NCBI RefSeq assembly: GCF_040544485.1
Contig: NZ_JBDZDV010000001.1
Span: 496,001-560,000 of the forward strand
Direction of reading: 5' to 3'
DNA: 64,000 nt
DNA from: Lacicoccus halitifaciens
Lineage (GTDB): Bacteria; Bacillota; Bacilli; Staphylococcales; Salinicoccaceae
In this document: positions 43,782 to 52,050 of the stretch, in pieces
Layout of the letters: the number at the start of each line of letters is the position of its first letter
Numbering within the stretch: position 1 is the first letter of the stretch
Translations under genes and position numbers: made by a program
Notes under the pieces: generated by a model
Seen by the model: only the letters and a program-made list of their open reading frames with translations
Databases searched by the model: none
What the model was told of the DNA's origin: nothing

Positions 43782-44369
43782 TCATTCCACAAAAACCGCT
43801 TTTTTGAGGTGGTAGATCTCCTCATCATGCTCTGCGAGCTTATCCCTTAAATAATGATGCGTCCGCCCCGCTTCCTTCAAGTCGGTCAGCGCTTCCGAAT
43901 TGGCCACCACTTGCTCCTGGATGCCATCCATCTTCCGGTTCAAGTCCGACAACTGCCCTTCCACTGCAGTAAAGCGGCGGTCCATGCTCACAAACTTTCC
44001 ATTCACTTCGTCGAAACGTCTATCGATGGCGGTGAACTTCTCATCAATATCGTCAAAACGGCGGTCGATCACGACGAACTTCTCATCAATCTCATCAAAA
44101 CGGCGGTTAATCACGACGAACTTCTCATCAATCTCATCGAAACGGCGGTCAATCACGACGAACTTCTCGTCAATCTCATCGAAGCGGCGGTCAATCACAA
44201 CGAACTTCTCATCAATCTCATCAAAACGGCGGTCGATTGTTTCAAACCGCCGGTCCATCTCTTCAAACTTCTTATCAAAGCCATCAAGCCTCTGGTCTAT
44301 CCCGTCGAACCTTTGATTCATATTCCCAAGCATCTGAAGCACTTGCTGTTCAAAATTATTTTCAGCCAT
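43782..44369 (-). CDS. Coiled-coil protein built of 14-residue repeats
   Basis: The 195-aa protein is charged and has no membrane segment or enzyme motif. From about residue 20 to 130 it repeats a 14-residue unit of the type RRFDEIDEKFVVID, two heptads long, with I, V and F at core positions. A dimeric or trimeric coiled coil is expected. The tail (LRDKLAEHDEEIYHLKKAVF) continues the helix. The repeats are nearly identical at DNA level (44055-44222). GAGG lies before the ATG. I do not recognise a function; phage-like and surface proteins can look like this. Confidence 0.75.
   Translation of the reverse strand: MAENNFEQQVLQMLGNMNQRFDGIDQRLDGFDKKFEEMDRRFETIDRRFDEIDEKFVVIDRRFDEIDEKFVVIDRRFDEIDEKFVVINRRFDEIDEKFVVIDRRFDDIDEKFTAIDRRFDEVNGKFVSMDRRFTAVEGQLSDLNRKMDGIQEQVVANSEALTDLKEAGRTHHYLRDKLAEHDEEIYHLKKAVFVE
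44055..44222 (-). repeat. 42-bp tandem repeat inside the coiled-coil gene
   Basis: About four consecutive copies of a 42-bp unit (44055, 44097, 44139, 44181), differing at a few positions. More diverged copies lie on both sides (about 43980-44300). The unit keeps the reading frame (14 codons), so copy number can change without breaking the protein. Confidence 0.85.
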
Positions 44370-44671
44370 CCCTGTTCCTCTTTTCGTTTGTTTTTTACAT
44401 ACTCGCTAAAGACCATATGCATTCAAACTGTGACTATGGACATGATGGTGAACCTAAAACGTTCAGCTGATACTGTGATATACAGATATATCTTCTTTGC
44501 TTGAGCATCGACCGTTTCCTGCACCATCCTTTTCCCGTCGAACTGCATCTCCTTCGATGCTTTCAAAGTTGTATGAGGGAAGTGGAGACTGCTTCTGCAA
44601 TCCGGATAATTTGTGGTTCATTATATCATAAAAACAGGGCGATGGCCGGCTGTACCGCGTCATTTAAATCG
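44370..44671. other. Intergenic stretch of 302 bases, no gene supported
   Basis: It holds the upstream region of the coiled-coil gene and the end of the membrane-protein transcript. Near 44627-44660 the minus strand has GCGGT/ATCGC, a weak stem with tail CCCTGTTTTTATG, a possible terminator. A 66-codon minus frame at 44463-44663 lacks a ribosome site. Confidence 0.5.
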
Positions 44672-45448
44672 TCAATTAGTGTTCCATCTTACATAGTAAA
44701 GTATCGCCATCAGGGTGAGCGCGACTTTCCCGGTATCGGTGCTGATGGGCTCATCCAGCTTCGCGACTTCATTGTGCATGCTCCTGAAAATATTATGGTA
44801 TGCGATTGCGTTGCTGAACGACGACAAGTGAAGCAGCCCTTTCACATCCGCATCTTCAAAGAGGAATTCTGTCGTCACCGGGTAGGAATCATCCTCGGTA
44901 AACACCGTGCCTTTGAATTTGATGATGACCTTCAGTTCGTCAAACTCCACCCGGCCGATCGGTTTCCTCTCATTATCGAAAATATCCACAATTGCACTTC
45001 TGAAACCCCTTCTTTTGAAGATGCTGATGAGGTTTCCCCGGTGATCCCTGAGATGATAGTCGATCGGCACGATGATGCTGAAATGCGAAAGGAAGGAGAG
45101 GAAAAAGTGTTTGATTGTTTTAATGTTCATCGTCGCCATGCCGACGTACATCCCTTTTTCATCAAACATCATCAGCCTCTTGAAGTACCATATATCCTGT
45201 TTGATGATGATATGGTCGATTGAACGGTAGTCCAGCTCATTTAGACCCGCATCGTGTTCTTTAGTGATCTTCGCAAAATAAAGACCGATGCCTGCTGAAA
45301 CCAGGCCGGTCATCAATATGATAATGGAGAACACCAGGAAACTTTCGAGGTCCCCGGAAAAAAGGTAGTAGATTAAGAAAGGGAGGATGGAAACCACTAT
45401 GCCTGCGAGTGATGCCCAAACCATCCTCATATACATCTTATGAATCAT
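44672..45448 (-). CDS. Unknown membrane protein with two N-terminal membrane segments
   Basis: The 258-aa protein has two hydrophobic helices (about residues 8-32 and 37-60), then a soluble part rich in beta strands (HLRDHRGNLISIFKRRGFRSAIVDIFDNERKPIGRVEF). This alternation resembles tubby/LURP-like barrels, but I cannot confirm the family. ATG 45448 (MIHKMYMRM) is chosen because GGGGGA lies about nine bases upstream; a TTG 18 bases earlier is possible. Transcribed alone on minus. Confidence 0.6.
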   Translation of the reverse strand: MIHKMYMRMVWASLAGIVVSILPFLIYYLFSGDLESFLVFSIIILMTGLVSAGIGLYFAKITKEHDAGLNELDYRSIDHIIIKQDIWYFKRLMMFDEKGMYVGMATMNIKTIKHFFLSFLSHFSIIVPIDYHLRDHRGNLISIFKRRGFRSAIVDIFDNERKPIGRVEFDELKVIIKFKGTVFTEDDSYPVTTEFLFEDADVKGLLHLSSFSNAIAYHNIFRSMHNEVAKLDEPISTDTGKVALTLMAILYYVRWNTN

Positions 45449-45482
45449 TGATATGTAATCCCCCAAACCTTGTTTTGATCAC

Positions 45483-45515
45483 AAAAAGGGACCGCCCCTC
45501 AAAGAGAGCGGTCCC
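45483..45515 (-). terminator. Terminator after bstA
   Basis: Stem GGGACCGC/GCGGTCCC (45488-45515), twelve-base loop, TTTTT on the minus strand. Confidence 0.85.
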
Positions 45516-45527
45516 GGAAATCATATA

Positions 45528-46037
45528 TTATTTCGAGAGAGCGATCTTGATATGCTCCAGGTGATGCTCTTCATGCCAGGCCAGTTTCGCAACTTTAGTT
45601 GCAACGGTGATCTTACCGTTCGTTTCGTGGATGAAATATCTCTCCAGCTGTTCTGCAGTCAGGTTTTCACACTGGGCGATAATCCGCTCATTCAGGCCCT
45701 CCAGCAGCTTGATCGACACTTCCACCGGCAGTTCGTTGTCCGGCTGCTTTGCCCACTCGTCCTGATTGAACCCGGGCACCGTCGGACCATCATCCGTCAG
45801 TGCCAGTTTCAGGCGCTGATACATGTTGAGCTGTGAGTCGGTGATGTGATGGACAAGCTGACGCACGTTCCAGCTGCCCTCGCGGTAAATCTTGTTAAGC
45901 TCCTCGTCACTCAAATCACCGACAGTCTCCCTCAACCGATCTGTATAAGTTTTAATCTGTGAGAGCCATTCCTTTACATTCTCATGAGTCACTTCTTCCG
46001 GCACATCGAGTTTACCGATTGGAAATTTCACATCCAT
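45528..46037 (-). CDS. bstA: DinB-fold putative bacillithiol transferase (YfiT/BstA)
   Basis: The 169-aa protein has the four-helix DinB/YfiT fold marks: EGSWNVRQLVHHITDSQLNMY with H63/H64, and WHEEHHLEHI near residue 155. The histidines form the metal site of YfiT. In Bacillus and S. aureus BstA conjugates bacillithiol to electrophiles in detoxification. The name rests on recognised similarity to YfiT; the activity here is inferred. Monocistronic, with a terminator downstream. Confidence 0.83.
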   Translation of the reverse strand: MDVKFPIGKLDVPEEVTHENVKEWLSQIKTYTDRLRETVGDLSDEELNKIYREGSWNVRQLVHHITDSQLNMYQRLKLALTDDGPTVPGFNQDEWAKQPDNELPVEVSIKLLEGLNERIIAQCENLTAEQLERYFIHETNGKITVATKVAKLAWHEEHHLEHIKIALSK

Positions 46038-46237
46038 TTATATACCCCTTTTCATGATTGTTGTCCTCTTTAATATATCATAACTCTGATGCATTTCACC
46101 CCATGCTTCTATATCCTGTAATCAGGCCCCTTAAATATAAAATCACCATTATAGTGTATAAAGTTTCCAAGTTGTGCGTTTATAACATGTCCATTAGTAT
46201 ATATGATGATTATGCACAGTAATTAGGAGATGAACTT

Positions 46238-47314
46238 ATGTCACAAGGAAAAAATTTTGCATCATGGAGAATCGGATTCGCATATGCGGGTATCATCGTG
46301 GGCGCCGGTTTTTCAACCGGCCAGGAAGTGCTGCAGTTCTTCGCAAGCCATGGCCTCATCAGTATTTTAGGCATCATCGTGGCTGCACTGATTTTAATGT
46401 TTGCAGGGAGGCAGGCGGCCAAGCTTGGATTCAGATTGAATGCAGAATCCCATGAAACCCCGCTCAGGGTGTTGTTCGGCCCCAAGGTCGGACTGGTCGT
46501 TGACTACGCGCTCATATTCTTCCTCTACGGGATTGCGGTCGTGATGATTGCCGGAAGCGGTGCAACATTCAACCAGTCATTCGGCATCCACCCACAGATC
46601 GGTGTACTCATCATAATCCTTCTTGCAGGAATTACACTGCTTTTGGATTTCGAAAAAATCATCAGCATCATCGGCGGTATCACACCACTATTGATCATAG
46701 CTGTCATCATCATAACAGGCTATAACATATTGAATCCTTCCGTACCATATTCGGAAGTGGACAACTTCGTCGATCCGACGAGGACACCATCAGCATACTG
46801 GTGGTTCGATGCGATTACTTATGCAGGCCTTGCGCTCGCGACAGCCTTCAGTTTCTTATCCATCATGGGGTCTGAGGCTTCCAGGCATGCGATTGCCCGC
46901 CGTGGCGCCATCTACGGCGGCCTCATCATCATGCTGCTGATGCTGCTCGTCAATGTCGGTGTACTCAGCATCATGCCTGAAGCCAACACCGTACCGCTGC
47001 CTGCAATGTTAATGGCGGATCAGATTGCACCGTGGATCGGCACAGTCTACTCAGTTATCATCATTCTCTTGATATACAACTCGGTGGTCGGTCTGATGTA
47101 CCCATTCCTCACACGCTTCACCGAACCTTTTTCCGGCAGGTATAAGATTATGCTCGCCCTATCACTCGTCGGAGCTTTCCTGATATCAAACATCGGATTC
47201 GTTGAATTGGTGAACTTCGTCTACCCGATACTGGGTTATATCGGCCTTGCGATAGCTGTTGCACTGACCATCCGATGGATTGCGAATAAAAACACGAAGA
47301 AAAAACTGATCTAA
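46238..47314 (+). CDS. YkvI family membrane transporter
   Basis: Polytopic protein of 358 aa with about ten hydrophobic segments. It starts with AYAGIIVGAGFSTGQEVLQFF, the signature of the YkvI group within the amino acid/polyamine/organocation fold, where the unwound GAGFSTGQE part of helix 1 would bind ligand. The gene has AGGAGATG before its ATG. No partner gene is next to it. Substrate is unknown. Confidence 0.82.
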   Translation: MSQGKNFASWRIGFAYAGIIVGAGFSTGQEVLQFFASHGLISILGIIVAALILMFAGRQAAKLGFRLNAESHETPLRVLFGPKVGLVVDYALIFFLYGIAVVMIAGSGATFNQSFGIHPQIGVLIIILLAGITLLLDFEKIISIIGGITPLLIIAVIIITGYNILNPSVPYSEVDNFVDPTRTPSAYWWFDAITYAGLALATAFSFLSIMGSEASRHAIARRGAIYGGLIIMLLMLLVNVGVLSIMPEANTVPLPAMLMADQIAPWIGTVYSVIIILLIYNSVVGLMYPFLTRFTEPFSGRYKIMLALSLVGAFLISNIGFVELVNFVYPILGYIGLAIAVALTIRWIANKNTKKKLI

Positions 47315-47324
47315 TAATGAAAAG

Positions 47325-47358
47325 ACAGACCCGGAGGTAAAATCTCCGGGTCTGTTTT
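47325..47358. terminator. Terminator between ykvI-like gene and GNAT gene
   Basis: Stem ACAGACCCGGAG/CTCCGGGTCTGT (47325-47355), seven-base loop, T-run on plus and A-rich side on minus; works best for the plus gene. Confidence 0.85.
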
Positions 47359-47392
47359 AAGTTTTTGTTGTATAGGAAAATCGTTTTTTCCT

Positions 47393-47821
47393 TTATAAAT
47401 CCAACTTGAACACATAACTCTTTTTGTCATAATTCATCTTTTCCTCATAAAAGCGATGCGCATCTTTTCTTTGCAGGCCGGATGATAATGATACACTTTC
47501 ATATCCGTCTTTTGCTGCCTGATCCTCAATGAAAGATAATAATTTTCTGCCATAGCCCTTCGACCTTTTGTTCGAATCAGTGACGAAATCGCAGATCCAT
47601 AGAAATCTGCCGTAATACAGCGTCGTCATGGGCATGTATCCGATCACTGCAACAATTTCTTCCGCATCATAAAGTGCATGCATCCTGTAATCATGCTTCT
47701 CCTGGGCCTCCTTGATGAGCTCAAGATATGTGCGCAGGTCAAGATGTGTCCGTAGCTGCTGCATAATTGGAAAAGCTTCCGTCAACTCCGCTTCGGTTTT
47801 CAATTCTCTGATGTCATTCAT
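47393..47821 (-). CDS. GNAT family N-acetyltransferase
   Basis: The 142-aa protein has the acetyl-CoA motif RSKGYGRKLLSFIEDQA (V/I-x-x-x-x-R/Q-G-x-G/A-like, about residue 86) and the C-terminal SGLQRKDAHRFYEEKMNYDKKSYVF typical of GNAT proteins, quoted in part. It lies three bases after the O-methyltransferase, so the two are made from one transcript. Acceptor substrate unknown. Confidence 0.82.
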   Translation of the reverse strand: MNDIRELKTEAELTEAFPIMQQLRTHLDLRTYLELIKEAQEKHDYRMHALYDAEEIVAVIGYMPMTTLYYGRFLWICDFVTDSNKRSKGYGRKLLSFIEDQAAKDGYESVSLSSGLQRKDAHRFYEEKMNYDKKSYVFKLDL

Positions 47822-47824
47822 TAT

Positions 47825-48493
47825 TTATTTCACCCTGCCAAGCAGGAAACCGTCATATCCTTTTCTTCCAACGGTCTGTATAATGGTCGTCTCGATCTCG
47901 TCATTCTCCGATAACATCTCGATGAATTTCCTGATATGCGGGATGTTCTTTTCTTCAGTGTCGGGGTCGATCACTTGTCCCCCTCTTACGACATTGTCAG
48001 CCACAATCACCGTTCCGGTCGTCGACACTTCAAGTGCCTCCTCGAGATATTCCGGGTAGCTATCCTTATTCGCATCGATGAAGATGAAATCAAACCTGGG
48101 ATAGCCCTTCTCCATCAATTTCGGCAGGCTGTCGAGCGCCTGGCCTCTGATCACCGCCACCTGATCTTCAAAGCCGGCGTTTCTGATATTTTCTTCGGCG
48201 ATATTCGCATGTTTATCACTCACTTCAAGCGTGGCCATCAGACCGTCCTTCGGCAGGGCACGGGCAAGCCAGATTGTGCTGTAGCCGCCGTGGGTGCCAA
48301 TCTCCAGAATCGAGCTCGCTCCGCTCATCTTCGCCAGAAGGTAAAGCATCTTGCCGTGCGTTGCAGCGACCTCTATTGGCGGAAGCCCCGCTTCTTCATT
48401 CTTCTCCAATATCGACTCCATGACTTCATCCGAGACGTGGAGTTCCTCATCGATGAAAGCATCCACAGCTTTCCATGTTTCTTTCATATCCAT
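47825..48493 (-). CDS. Class I SAM-dependent O-methyltransferase (Methyltransf_3 family)
   Basis: The 222-aa protein has the SAM-binding loop ILEIGTHGGYSTIWLA (about residue 60), a metal-binding DANKDSYPEYLEEAL segment and DNVVRGGQVIDP, as in catechol O-methyltransferase-like bacterial enzymes. I choose ATG 48493 (MDMKETWKAVD), eight bases after GGAGG. It is paired with the GNAT gene downstream. The methyl acceptor is unknown. Confidence 0.85.
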   Translation of the reverse strand: MDMKETWKAVDAFIDEELHVSDEVMESILEKNEEAGLPPIEVAATHGKMLYLLAKMSGASSILEIGTHGGYSTIWLARALPKDGLMATLEVSDKHANIAEENIRNAGFEDQVAVIRGQALDSLPKLMEKGYPRFDFIFIDANKDSYPEYLEEALEVSTTGTVIVADNVVRGGQVIDPDTEEKNIPHIRKFIEMLSENDEIETTIIQTVGRKGYDGFLLGRVK

Positions 48494-48790
48494 ACATCTT
48501 ACCTCCATTTTCAAATGTTTTCCCGCACATTTTGGATTTCAAACTTAAGATTTGCATAGAGGTTGTGTATATACAATATTCTGATATAACACTCATGGCC
48601 GGTGCTGCAAAACTGATATATGCTCCGGCTTTAAGCCGAGAGAAGATGAGAGCCCTCTAGAAATTGATGACAGAATGATGAAAACACCGTTAAAGAAACA
48701 AGAAGCTTCGTCCCTCTCCTTTTGAAGTTCATTATATAAGATGATATTGATAGTGAATAAAGTTCCTCCTGCACCGGTTGTTAAAATCAA
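48494..48790. other. Intergenic stretch of 297 bases, nothing assigned
   Basis: Upstream region of the O-methyltransferase and 3' side of the YflT-like gene. Only a small hairpin CGGCTT/AAGCCG near 48630 stands out. No ORF with a ribosome site is seen. Confidence 0.5.
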
Positions 48791-49363
48791 TCACTTTCTG
48801 TCGCCAAGGATTTCATCGATGTTTTCCTCTTCACGGAGTCTGCGCAATTCTTCATCGGAGGTGACTCCTTCACCGCTTCGGGCTTTTCCAGTGTCATCTT
48901 CATTGGAATCGAGTGCGCCTGCAAGTCCTGCTGCCCCGAGGTCCGTTCTGCCGGCTCCGCCTGTCATCCTGATGCCGTCGGCGCCGGCCGCCCCTGCACC
49001 CGGGCCGCCTATAAAGCCTGTATCCTGCCCCGACACCGTCGCCTGCTTATCCACATAGAGCAGGATCTTACCGGCATCCAATGATCTCATGAATTCCTCT
49101 TCTTCTGAAGCAGTCAGATCCAGACTTTCGGCCACCCGCTCTTCAGGTTGATCATCGGTGAAGAACGACACGACTTTATCCCAGGCACTGCCTTCTGAGT
49201 TTTTCATCTTCACTCCTGAATATGCCTCGAACGCCCCTCCTGCATCTAAGTCGTGACCCGCAACGAGCGTAATCTGATTTTCATCCACACCTTCAGACTT
49301 CAACTCGTCTATCCTTTTAATCACTTCCTGCTCCGTGGAAAACGTTTCAATACTGTTCATCAT
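48791..49363 (-). CDS. General stress protein with YflT (GSP17M) domain and Gly/Ala-rich tail
   Basis: The 190-aa protein starts with a YflT-type domain (residues 1-105: IETFSTEQEVIKRIDELKSEG, in part, then ILLYVDK). A low-complexity tail rich in Gly, Ala, Asp and Glu follows (GGPGAGAAGADGIRMTGG), probably disordered. YflT proteins in Bacillus belong to the SigB stress response. A GGGTAA lies upstream at about 49400, but the matching GTTTAG is too far away for a SigB promoter, so regulation is unresolved. Confidence 0.75.
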   Translation of the reverse strand: MMNSIETFSTEQEVIKRIDELKSEGVDENQITLVAGHDLDAGGAFEAYSGVKMKNSEGSAWDKVVSFFTDDQPEERVAESLDLTASEEEEFMRSLDAGKILLYVDKQATVSGQDTGFIGGPGAGAAGADGIRMTGGAGRTDLGAAGLAGALDSNEDDTGKARSGEGVTSDEELRRLREEENIDEILGDRK

Positions 49364-49560
49364 GATCCCTCCGGTTCATTTTCTTATTTTACTATTACCC
49401 GGGGCCGGCTGGATATAATGCTCTAAACTTTAGATGATATTATAATAAAAGGACAGAAGCTATGCGCCTCTATCCCTGCACAATTATTCCTCATTCAAAA
49501 ATGTTAAATATTTCAGCTGTCTCGATTTGTCATGGATATTTGTGAAAGCAAGCATTTCTT

Positions 49561-49890
49561 TTAAGAACTTTTTTGAAATATCGCCCTCACCTTCATCAGG
49601 AGCTCCTCCAGCAAGTCGTTATCCACTGTTTCTACAGACACGTACTGACGGGCATTGTAATCCACCGCTACCAATTGATCCAAAAGAACTTTCCCGGTTG
49701 TGACGGTATTTTTTAAAGGGATATAGAATGGATAGTCCCTCTTTGTATTACTTATTGGAGCAAAGATAGCTATATTCGATACTTGGCTGATGATTTCATG
49801 GCTCAAACAAATGTAAGGACGGTAGCCCTGTTGTTCATGTCCTCTCTCAGGATTGAGGTTTATTTTAATTATTTCACCTTGCTTTACCAT
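49561..49890 (-). CDS. mazF: MazF/PemK family toxin, mRNA endoribonuclease
   Basis: The 109-aa protein has the PemK/MazF fold marks: VKQGEIIKINLNPERGHEQQGYRP in part, IAIFAPISNTKRDYPFYIPL and VLLDQLVAVD. R and T/S positions of the RNase site are in place (the RGHEQQGYRP loop and APISNT). MazF toxins cut mRNA at short motifs. The ATG overlaps the end of the antitoxin gene by seven bases. In staphylococci the main mazEF sits by sigB; this copy is in the accessory island. Confidence 0.88.
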   Translation of the reverse strand: MVKQGEIIKINLNPERGHEQQGYRPYICLSHEIISQVSNIAIFAPISNTKRDYPFYIPLKNTVTTGKVLLDQLVAVDYNARQYVSVETVDNDLLEELLMKVRAIFQKSS

Positions 49891-50126
49891 TTTTCATTAC
49901 CTTCAGGTTCAAATTCCTGTATCTCTGCTTGAAAAGACCCACCTTTGTAGTCCTTGAACATCTCTTCTATAGTGATCTCTTTTTTCGGTTTTGAAAGAAT
50001 AACTGCCCCGTCTTTAATTTCAATATTTAAGCTGTCGTTCTCTTCGATTTCCAGAGCTTCTGTCACTGCTTTAGGGAGTCTTATGCCTTTACTGTTACCC
50101 CATCTATTGACTGATACTTTCATCAT
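49884..50126 (-). CDS. mazE: MazE-type AbrB-fold antitoxin
   Basis: The 80-aa protein begins MMKVSVNRWGNSKGIRLPKAV, in part the AbrB/MazE DNA-binding fold, and continues with an acidic C-terminal tail (EMFKDYKGGSFQAEIQEFEPEG) that should wrap around the toxin. ATG 50126 follows GAGGAGTGAGG. First gene of mazE-mazF; an inverted repeat upstream is a likely operator. Confidence 0.88.
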   Translation of the reverse strand: MMKVSVNRWGNSKGIRLPKAVTEALEIEENDSLNIEIKDGAVILSKPKKEITIEEMFKDYKGGSFQAEIQEFEPEGNEKW

Positions 50127-50157
50127 GACCCTCACTCCTCTTCTTTATTGGTAACTT

Positions 50158-50189
50158 AATTATATCACCATGGATATACTTTGTATATC
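50158..50189 (-). promoter_or_regulatory. mazEF promoter and operator
   Basis: Minus strand -10 TATAAT at 50163-50158. Upstream, the perfect inverted repeat GATATAC-TTT-GTATATC (50173-50189) covers the spacer and -35 area; the -35 box is poor. MazE or the MazEF complex probably binds the repeat for autoregulation. Confidence 0.6.
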
Positions 50190-50259
50190 TCAGAGGAGTA
50201 CTAAAATTTAATTGTACCTTATTTTCTAGTCACTTAATTATCTAGAAGATTGTTTTGGC

Positions 50260-50751
50260 TCATTTTAAAATGCTTGCAGATTCTGTATATTTGATCATCG
50301 TCCAGTATTCCCTGGAATATGCAGGAAATTCATCTGTCTTTTCAAACCCGAGTTTTTCGTAAAGATGAATGGCTCTTGCATTGAATTTCGCGACAGTCAG
50401 ACGGAATGTCGTCTTCTTATATTTTTCTTCAATGCTTTTCAGGATGAAGGAACAAAATTCATAACCATACCCTTTCCCCGTCAGGTCAGGATCCATACCG
50501 AAACCAATATCGAGGTACGGCTCCACATACACGCCGTACTGATGGCCGTCAGGTATCTGAGCATTTTTGCCGATGCAGAAGAAACCCACCAGATCCTCCT
50601 CATTGACCAGTGCAAAATAAGTGCCGTCCAGCAGTTCCTTCAAATCCTCCGCTGTCGGGTCATTATTGTAGTAGTCATACGGCTTTTCATATTTCCAGTC
50701 CAGAATCTTCAATGCAAATTCCCGGTCCATATTTTCAATGTGTAATTTCAT
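50260..50751 (-). CDS. GNAT family N-acetyltransferase
   Basis: The 163-aa protein has IGFGMDPDLTGKGYGYEFCSFIL, in part the acetyl-CoA pyrophosphate loop (G-K-G-Y-G), and AKFNARAIHLYEKLGFEKTDEF as motif B. This is the ribosomal-protein or small-molecule acetylase type. Monocistronic on minus. Acceptor unknown. Confidence 0.82.
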   Translation of the reverse strand: MKLHIENMDREFALKILDWKYEKPYDYYNNDPTAEDLKELLDGTYFALVNEEDLVGFFCIGKNAQIPDGHQYGVYVEPYLDIGFGMDPDLTGKGYGYEFCSFILKSIEEKYKKTTFRLTVAKFNARAIHLYEKLGFEKTDEFPAYSREYWTMIKYTESASILK

Positions 50752-51036
50752 TTCCCGATTCTCATTTCATAAGTGATTTGCGTATGACCATGTCGTTCCC
50801 TTCATTTTTCACCATATTATAACAAGCCGGCGTTAATCTTAAAAGATTTTTTGAAAACGCCACCAAAATAAGTGCTGATAATGACCGGTCACTTGATAAA
50901 AGCCTTGTCAACGGGGATACGGGAAGGGATAATGAGATTGATACTACCTTGGTTGTTACAGTGAATAAATTACGTTGAGTAGGATTTGCAGAATGAAGTC
51001 AACTCAACACTTTTAAAAGATGGATGTGACATTATA
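50752..51036. other. Intergenic stretch of 285 bases, no feature assigned
   Basis: Divergent upstream region of a minus GNAT gene and a plus small membrane-protein gene. I see no convincing promoter or structure. Confidence 0.45.
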
Positions 51037-51255
51037 ATGCTGGTTACTATAATACTGATAATATTACTTGTTGAGGGCGCCATCCTCTTCTTTTACGGCT
51101 TGCAGAAGCAATCGCAGTTATTTTTCTTCTTGGGGATGACCGCGTTTTTCATACCGGTCGTCTACTTCATCAGCGGCGCCACGTTCCTGCCTCTGATTCC
51201 CGTGCTTGCACTGATCATCACTTACATTACGAAAAGAAAAATCACCCTTACCTGA
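51037..51255 (+). CDS. Small hydrophobic membrane protein
   Basis: A 72-aa product with three hydrophobic stretches (LVTIILIILLVEGAILFFYG, FFFLGMTAFFIPVVYFIS, PLIPVLALIITYIT) and a basic end KRKITL. That pattern is a membrane protein and unlikely by chance. The start is uncertain: ATG 51037 has only a weak upstream GATGG, and the frame is open earlier. It lies 46 bases before the HAD phosphatase gene. Function unknown. Confidence 0.55.
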   Translation: MLVTIILIILLVEGAILFFYGLQKQSQLFFFLGMTAFFIPVVYFISGATFLPLIPVLALIITYITKRKITLT

Positions 51256-51301
51256 TCGATATGAGCAATTTCCATTAATAAAAATTTGGAAGGGGTCAAT
51301 T

Positions 51302-51952
51302 ATGAAATACCAAAATATACGAGCCGTCATTTTTGATTTCGACGGTACACTGGCTGATACATTGCCGCTCTGCTACCACGCGTTCCAGACTGTCTTCAAA
51401 ACATTCGACGGGAAGGACTTTACGGATGAAGAGATCAGATCGCTGTTTGGACCTGCTGAACCCGCAATCATCGAGGAACATCTCGTCAGTGATGAGAAAG
51501 AATCGGCAATCGATCTTTATTTCAAAACCTACACGGAAAATCATGATGACTTTGTGATCCGCAATGATAAAATGCATACGCTGATTACAGGGCTGAAAGA
51601 GAAAGGCATTAAGCTCGGCATCGTCACCGGCAAATCCCGGAAAAGCCTGGAAATTTCTCTAAAGCGTCTTGGTATGGAGAACTTTTTCGACTGTAAGATC
51701 TCCGGCGATGATGTAGACAGGCCAAAACCTGATCCTGAAGGTATCTTCACAGTACTGAATAAATTGAACCTTAGGAAAGATGAAGTCGTGTTTTTAGGGG
51801 ACAGTGATGCAGACATTGGGGCTGGCATGAGCGCCGGTGTCTGGACGATCGGGGTGCAATGGCTGCCGAATGTCCAGACCTCCCACTTTTCCACCGAACC
51901 TGATGAGGTATATAAGGAGATTGATGACTTCATGAGGAAATTCTCTCTTTAA
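51302..51952 (+). CDS. HAD-superfamily phosphatase (phosphoglycolate phosphatase/PpaX type)
   Basis: The 216-aa protein has HAD motif I FDFDGTLADT (about residue 13), motif II IVTGKSR, a lysine in DDVDRPKPDPEG and motif IV FLGDSDADIGAGMSAG. The cap after motif I is the helical subtype IA form. Such enzymes remove phosphate from small metabolites, among them phosphoglycolate and pyrophosphate. GGAAGGGG precedes the ATG. The exact substrate cannot be read. Confidence 0.85.
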   Translation: MKYQNIRAVIFDFDGTLADTLPLCYHAFQTVFKTFDGKDFTDEEIRSLFGPAEPAIIEEHLVSDEKESAIDLYFKTYTENHDDFVIRNDKMHTLITGLKEKGIKLGIVTGKSRKSLEISLKRLGMENFFDCKISGDDVDRPKPDPEGIFTVLNKLNLRKDEVVFLGDSDADIGAGMSAGVWTIGVQWLPNVQTSHFSTEPDEVYKEIDDFMRKFSL

Positions 51953-52050
51953 CCGTTAGACATTCAGCGTATATGTACAAATATGCTGTACTACAGTGGC
52001 GGGAATATCCTGTATGTTTCCCAAAATGAATAGGACTGAAGGGGATTTAA

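Noticed and set aside
44000..44300. CRISPR-like array
   Set aside because: Repeats are contiguous without unique spacers and encode an in-frame coiled coil.
44463..44663. 66-codon minus ORF
   Set aside because: No ribosome site, low-complexity content, overlaps a weak terminator.
49395..49440. SigB promoter upstream of the YflT-like gene
   Set aside because: GTTTAG and GGGTAA are present, but their spacing (about 22 bases) is well outside the 12-15 expected.
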